Part shown: positions 58,602 through 64,000 of the stretch, piece after piece | Layout: every line of letters starts with the position of its first letter | Numbering within the stretch: position 1 is the first letter of the stretch | Source: Halichondria panicea | Taxonomy: Eukaryota > Porifera > Demospongiae > Suberitida > Halichondriidae | DNA: 64,000 nt | Assembly: GCF_963675165.1 (NCBI RefSeq) | Contig: NC_087380.1 | Location: 5,588,071-5,652,070 of the forward strand | Reading direction: 5' to 3' | Notes under the pieces: model-generated | Told to the model about the DNA's origin: nothing | The model's database searches: none | Seen by the model: the letters and a program-made list of their open reading frames with translations, nothing else | Translations under genes and position numbers: made by a program

Positions 58602-59401
58602 CCAGGGGCGTTTCTAGAGATTGAAGCAGGAGGGTGCTCAAAAGTACAGGAAAAAAAATGGAGCCGCACGCATAGCGCGCGCGATTTTACGCCCCCGCAT
58701 TTATTGCGGCGTATCTTTCATACATCCAGCTCCTCCCCCATGCAGCCTTGCAGCAAAAAAGTACAGCACACTGCCCAAGAAAAGAGCGGCTCCTACTATT
58801 CTCCTCTAGAGCTTCTCTCTTCCATTCTAGTTCTGTTACTATGTTACTAGACAAAGCATCTAGCTACAATAATTTTTCTGTGTATCTTCTTGTAAATGAC
58901 AATATAATGTATAATGTTGTAGTTTGTAGCCCAGAGTAATCTATATAGTACCGGTACTATAGCTCATAGTTCCCTGCAAAATACACTCAAATGGGATGCA
59001 TAGCATGATAATAAGACATAATTATGAGTCAGTCATCTTGTAGGATCTCCATGCACTATTCTTCTGGGGTACATCCTAGCAAACTAGTCAATCACAATGG
59101 GGATGTCCAGTCATTCTAGTGTTAGTCATTGCTTCTCAGTATCTCTCAGTGGAGCAAGAGGTGACTGGGATAGTGCAGAGGATCTATTATGCATGCAATT
59201 GCATTACATAACAACATTGGAATGGCAATACTGATTGCACATGCTCAATTGGGCGTGGTCATGACTTGTAATCGTTGTGTCAATGAGATAGAGCTGCACA
59301 GTTAGCTAGCTAGCTACTGAGTGATACGATTAGTTTCATGGTTGTCTGGGAGGACAGGGGGGTGCTCAAGCCCCCAAAGCCCCCCATTGTACACGCCACT
59401 G
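58602..59401. mobile_element. hAT-like element inserted in satellite sequence
   Basis: The left end CAGGGGCGTTTCTAGAG and the right end CATTGTACACGCCACTG have the CAG(G/T)GGCG-type termini of hAT-derived repeats, with AGGGTGCTCAA and GGGGTGCTCAAGCCCCC internal blocks near both ends. Sequence outside both ends belongs to the 147-bp satellite, which supports an insertion. The exact duplication is obscured by TGTAC repeats in the satellite. No transposase frame is visible. Confidence 0.55.
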
Positions 59402-60243
59402 TGTACCCCATTCCCCCCAGCACTGATATTCATAGCACTATTATGTGGTCGGAGCGCTCCCATAATGGTATTCATAGTTTCTTGTGGTTAATTAGGCTCC
59501 TCCCACACTGCTTTGAAGTGGACGAGCCTTTTCCTCTGCTGTACTGTACTGCCCCCAGCACTTAATGATATTCATAGCACTATTATGTGGTAGGAGCGCT
59601 CCCATAATGGAATTCATAGTTGGTTTGTGGTTAATTAGACTCCTCCCACACTGCTTTGAAGTGGACGAGCCTTTTCCTCTGCTGTACTGTACTGTACCCC
59701 CTCCCCAGCACTTAATGATATTCATAGCGCTATTATGTGGTCGGAGCGCTCCCATAATGGTATTCGTAGTTGGTTTGTGGTTAATTAGGCTCCTCCCACA
59801 CTGCTTTGAAGTGGACGAGCCTTTTCCTCTGCTGTACTGTACTGCCCCTCCCCAGCACTTAATGATATTCATAGCGCTATTATGTGGTCGGAGCGCTCCC
59901 ATAATGGTATTCGTAGTTGTTTTGTGGTTAATTAGGCTCCTCCCACACTGCTTTGAAGTGGACGAGCCTTTTCCTCTGCTGTACTGTACTGCCCCCCAGC
60001 ACTTAATGATATTCATAGCGCTATATTATGTGGTCGGAGCGCTCCCATAATGGTATTCGTAGTTGTCATGTGGTTAATTAGGCTCCTCCCACACTGCTTT
60101 GATGTGGACGAGCTTTTTCCCCTGCTGTACTGTACCCCACCCCACCCCCCCAGCACTTAATGATATTTATAGCACTATTATGTGTTCGTAGCGCTCCTAT
60201 AATGATATTCATAGTCCCTGCGGTGTATTAGGCTCCTCCCGTT
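59402..60243 (+). repeat. Satellite array, unit 143-150 bp, about six copies
   Basis: The block TCCCACACTGCTTTGAAGTG recurs at 59501, 59644, 59794, 59941 and 60087, with a diverged copy at 60237. Each unit also carries GGAGCGCTCCCATAATGG (a short palindrome, GGAGCGCTCC), a GCTGTACTGTACTG run and CAGCACTTAATGATATTCAT. Partial diverged units at about 58390-58600 lie on the other side of the hAT-like insertion. Open frames on both strands in the array come from the repeat unit being near a multiple of three. Confidence 0.92.
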
Positions 60244-60308
60244 TCGCGTTTGTGTGTGTGTGTGTGTGTGTGTGTGGCTTGACAGTTGCTATTTCTTTCT
60301 GTCATGTA

Positions 60309-61893
60309 GACGCGAGTGACGACGAGTACACAGAAGGAGGAGGAGGAGGAGACAAGCTGGTGGATGGTATGGCTCCAACTCCGAAACGAAGGAAGCTGGC
60401 AAGGCAGGATGGATTACGAAAAGCTAAGTCCACTGGGAAATATCCCGAGTTCAAGGGTGTCGTTGGTGCTGCAGATAAAGTTGACCCCTCTAACACTGCG
60501 TTCATAGACTTTGTAAAACTATTGTGGCCAGATAGCTTGTGTGAGCACATAGCCGAGCAAACAAACCTGTATGCCACACAGTGTGGTGCTAAAAGTTGGA
60601 AGGGTACACATAGAGACGAGATCTGGGTATTTATTGGCATAATACTGGAGATAGGTATTCATAAGCTCCCCGAGTATACTGACTACTGGTCCACAAATCA
60701 GCTCTTAGGAGTACAGGCTGTTAAGGACACCATGCCTTTCAATAGATTTAAATCCTTGCGGCGCTATCTCCATTGTGACGACAATACGTGCATAGTTGAT
60801 AGCAGAAAGATAACAAGCAAGATACATACAGTTTTGGAAACGCTCAGTACAAACTACTTGGCCAAATATCATCCTAGCCAAGAGCTTTCCGTAGATGAAA
60901 TGATGATTAAGTACAAGGGTAGAAAAGGGGGTAAAATTCATATGCCCAGAAAGCCTGTAAAGCTAGGTTTCAAGGTGTGGTGCTGCTCTTGTTCTTGTTG
61001 TGGGTATCTATGTACGTTTGATGTGTATAATGGTAGGCTCACCGGTTCTTCCGGGAAAAAGGTGTCAGAGAAGGGACTTCTGATGAGGGTAGTGAAGCAA
61101 TTAGTTGAGCCTTTTGAATCATGTGGTCTACATGGACAACTTTTATACATCTGGTCCGTTGATTGTATACTTACGTAAGCATGACGTATTCGTAGTGGGT
61201 ACAATGACAAAGTCAGCCGCTGGTTTCCCCTCAGATCTAAAGGGTGTGGTACCTCATAAAGGTGAATATGTATCTAAGACTGTGGATGACATCTGTTACT
61301 TTGTGTTCAATGACCGTAAGGTGGTGTGTTTTGCTACTAATAATGTATTTCCTGAGACAATGCCAGACGCTGTGTTCAGATTGCAGGCAGATGGTACTCT
61401 ATGCGCACAGAGTGTTCCCCCTTGTCTCCCTGCCTATAACTTGTACATGGGAGGGGTTGACAATACAGGGCGTATGAGGAAGACGTATGGATATGATAGA
61501 AAGTGTCGCCGGTATTGGTTCAGGATCTTGTTTTATTTTGTGGATATTAATGTTAATAATGTGTATATTCTGTACAAGCACAATTGTGTGAGGGTAGGTG
61601 AAAAGCCTAAATGTTTGAAAGGGTTTCGTTTGGAAGTGATTGGTAGTCTGTTGAGTATGTCACGTACATGTGCTAGAGGTGTGTCTGGTCTCAACCTTGG
61701 TAATCCTCCCTCGCAGGACATCCGTGTGAGTGTCAGCAGAGTGGGACTGAGCAGAGGTAGATGTCAAATATGTGTGCAAGACAGGATACCCAGCAAGGAG
61801 CAAAAGCACACAGCAATGGCTTGCCCCAACTGTACCATCAGGATCTGCCATGAACATACTATTATTGGACATCGATGTAGTAAAATAGACTAG
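60309..61893 (+). pseudogene. piggyBac-type (DDE_Tnp_1_7/PGBD) transposase with one frameshift
   Basis: Two overlapping frames together cover a full PGBD-like transposase of about 525 residues. Frame 1 has an acidic start (DASDDEY), WVFIGIILEIGIHKLPEYTD, YWSTNQLL, FKSLRRYLHCDD and the first catalytic region ELSVDEMMIKYKGRKGG. Frame 2 has VVYMDNFYTSGPL (second Asp) and YMGGVDNTGRMR (third Asp region), then a C-terminal cysteine-rich domain (RCQICVQDR, CPNCTIRICHEHT). The frames shift at a T run near 61113-61118, consistent with one lost base. A CAG/TAG acceptor near 60308 may precede the coding start; ATG at 60369 is the first internal one. TTAA-flanked ends were not identified. Confidence 0.85.
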
Positions 61894-62104
61894 GTGTGAA
61901 CGTGCTAATAAGGGCGCAGGACAAGTGGAAAGGTCGATTTGATGTCAAATGGATATAATTATGTGAAGGACGTTCCATTTTAATTGTGTACATGTCGTTT
62001 TCAAGTGTTTTTTCTGTCATTATGAAAAACAACCCAGTGGGCGTGGCAGAGGGTGGGCGACGATCCGTACCCATTGTTGTAAAGATTATCCCTTTACCGG
62101 TGTA
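61894..62104. other. Region after the transposase, no recognised gene
   Basis: AT-rich stretch following the piggyBac stop. No CCC-type piggyBac end or TTAA boundary was recognised. Confidence 0.4.
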
Positions 62105-62236
62105 GAAGCGATTTGGGCCCCCCCTTATTTTGGGGCCCCCGGCCCTAAAACGCTAGCGATTTGGGGTGTTAAGGGGGGACCTATTGCGCTAGTGATATAG
62201 GCCCCCCATAGTGATTTAGGGCCCCCCTCGAGATAG
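62105..62236 (+). repeat. GC-rich imperfect tandem repeat
   Basis: Four related blocks begin GCGATTTGGGCCCCC, GCGATTTGGGGTGTT, GTGATATAGGCCCCC and GTGATTTAGGGCCCC at irregular spacing, interspersed with GGGGCCCCCGGCCC palindromic runs. The segment stands out from AT-rich surroundings. It has no coding sign. Confidence 0.7.
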
Positions 62237-63004
62237 CAACGCAATGTTCTACCATGTAGTCTACCAGGAGAGAAAGGTGCCTCACATCGATGAGCAAGCT
62301 GCCAGGTGCAACCTCTGAAGGTGGCTTTCAATTGATGACCACGGTTTCAGAGATGCACCCTGTATTTGTTATGGCTGGCCACTGCCATCAACCCCAACTA
62401 AGTGCAACCATAGATCGTCGACGTCTTCTATAAACCACAGGTGGACTGGGGCAAAAGGCCGCCACCTTCTACAAAAGACTAGCAGACATGCTCGCCTGGA
62501 AATAATGAACTCAGTAGTAATCAGTTGGCAAAGGTGCAAGCTATCCTTCGCTGCCGTCCGATCTTCAATTATGTGCATCCGTGGAACAAGATCATCACGG
62601 AACAAGATCATCAAAATAATCATGGACCCCTACAGAACAAGATCATCAAATCATGGGCCCCTACGTGATGCTACATCACTCTTGCTACAAGAGGGCCTGA
62701 TCCCTCAAATTTAATTAACTGTCACTATAAACTGAACCATTATATATGTACACGTATACATGCTTCTTCTTATTATTACTATTATACTACTCCTGGTTCT
62801 ACACATATATCGGTGTGAGATGAGGCCAGCGTCGTACGTATTAGAAGTAATGGAGGTTTAGTCAAGAATCAATGGCAAAAACAATATACATTAGTAATGG
62901 TCTATAACAAAACAATAATATTCAATGTCTATAATATATAGCTTGCTAGCTAGCTATTTAATAACAATTTAACAGTTTGGTGATACAGTTAACATGAATT
63001 AGAT
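62237..63004. other. Noncoding interval with short ATCATCA repeats
   Basis: GAACAAGATCATCA recurs three times at about 62584-62650. Short frames lack domain similarity that I can see. No gene is called. Confidence 0.4.
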
Positions 63005-63900
63005 CTACATGTTATACACAGCCATCCTCTTGGCCTGACCTTGATGTTCATGCATTTAAAAAGTGAAACCACTTTTGGCATTCTGTACACTCGGTCATTC
63101 GGCTATCATATATATCTGGAAGACCACAAGTGCAGTACAGCTCGATGATTATCTGTTTGGGATCACATCTGTTGATTGCTGCCGAGTTTTTAGATTGAGG
63201 AAAAGTGCTGAATGTTTTAGCTTCAAAACAGTGCTGAATGTGTGAACGCATTTGTTGTGAGTCATACGTTACATCTTTCGTACTCTTTGCCTGTGCAGCA
63301 TTGTATGCATTTGCAATTCTGAAAACACCGCAGTCCATTTCTCCTTCTTGCTGCTGTACAGGCTCAATGTAAACTTTGAGTTTGTTGTTTACCGCAAATT
63401 GATTGCCGTATATTTGAGCTAGCTGTACTTGAAGACTTGAGGTTAATCCTCCAGTTGAACAGCTGTCATATCAGTATAGCCTCAGTTTTCCATTGGTGAG
63501 GCTGGAAACAACCCAGTGCTCTCTTTCCTCAACAAATAGTATCTGAACGGCTGCATATAATTATAGGCGATAATTATTATTATACACTATGTACATTACA
63601 GTAATATAATTAGTGATCCATCGAGATAACATTATATAAGCCTAACCCTTGCCTCTTACAACAGAGTCATGACATTGAATTGCTTTAAACTCTTTTTGAG
63701 TAAGTAATGTCGATTGAAGACCATGCAGATGAGGGAACTGATACCTCAGCACTTCATGGGCAGCATACATATGCTTGTCATATAGTTTTCCTCTCTTTAC
63801 AACTGCCCTATCCCTGTAACGTAGATCTAAGTCAGGTATCCAGAGACTCCCAGCATACCTGGTCTGAGCATGTACAATAATTATTATGTAGTTAATAGTA
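63005..63900 (-). pseudogene. Ulp1/C48-like cysteine protease plus PHD finger, decayed, 5' end probably beyond window
   Basis: Minus-strand pieces in order: HMYAAHEVLRYQFPHLHGLQ (exon ending at a GTAAGA donor near 63659), VQILFVEEREHWVVSSLTNG (after a CAG at 63551; the His of the triad lies in EHWV), a broken YDSCS (Asp), EPVQQQEGEMDCGVFRIANA (Gln and nucleophile Cys), then a PHD finger (LYCTCGLPDIYDS, MTECTECQKWFHF) completed in another frame as RPRGWLCITCR. Stops and frame changes show decay. Ulp1-like proteases fused to PHD fingers occur in DNA transposons of invertebrates, so a mobile origin is likely. Confidence 0.65.
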
Positions 63901-64000
63901 TATATCCACATATTAATTGATTAATGTCGGGACAATTATAATTATACATGCCATGCATGTGGCTGACAGAAGTTACCTTTTGACTCTTAGGTATACAGAC

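Noticed and set aside
59492-60050. Long open frames on both strands (161 and 174 codons) in the satellite
   Set aside because: Their repeated peptides follow the ~147-bp DNA unit and no domain or start context supports a gene.

Overview
The window is animal nuclear DNA. Genes are split by short GT-AG introns and include metazoan families (Wntless, GIPC, a Delta-like DSL protein, TRIC channel, SPATA6, an Ig/FnIII receptor, DOT1L, CSA/ERCC8, WDR36/UTP21). AT-rich noncoding DNA, close gene spacing, abundant MITE-like repeats, a DSL protein with tandem DSL modules and a large IgSF receptor suggest an early-branching invertebrate, most likely a sponge. The taxon is inference; the gene families are read from the protein sequences.

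Layout. 1-4.1 kb: two inverted ~0.5 kb repeat arms flank a decayed cargo with a metallo-beta-lactamase (ComEC-type) domain, an OTU domain and a cysteine-rich domain; a third, cargo-free arm copy lies at 4.9 kb. 4.4-10.2 kb (minus): WDR36/UTP21, whose 3' end is not in the window, with a Delta-like gene nested in one intron. It is head-to-head with ERCC8 (10.3-12.7 kb, plus), 103 bp between start codons. 13.2-27.4 kb (plus): DOT1L, 16 exons, 2466 codons. 27.8-31.5 kb (minus): Wntless; 31.7-34.0 kb (minus): GIPC, head-to-head with TMEM38/TRIC (34.4-37.0 kb, plus). 37.2-38.1 kb (minus): single-exon U1-type zinc-finger gene; 38.3-43.1 kb (minus): SPATA6; 43.3-50.4 kb (minus): IgSF/FnIII transmembrane receptor built almost wholly of phase 1-1 exons.

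51-64 kb is a graveyard of mobile DNA: an RPA-like OB-fold ORF, nested TIR elements, a RecQ-like helicase interrupted by a 2 kb foldback element (itself carrying two further elements), a ~147 bp satellite, a frameshifted piggyBac-type transposase and a decayed Ulp1-like protease/PHD ORF.

The ordinary genes serve separate housekeeping and signalling roles: 40S ribosome assembly (WDR36), transcription-coupled repair (ERCC8), H3K79 methylation (DOT1L), Wnt secretion (Wntless), PDZ-mediated trafficking (GIPC), ER/SR counter-ion flux (TRIC), sperm/centriole biology (SPATA6). The exon models of the complete multi-exon genes sum to whole numbers of codons with consistent splice phases, which supports them. 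The most novel signals are the MBL-OTU cargo between inverted arms, a TIR family with TAGCCTCG ends and 9-10 bp target duplications of which one copy carries a RecQ fragment, and the RecQ gene whose C-terminal cysteine motif reads continuously only when the foldback insertion is removed.
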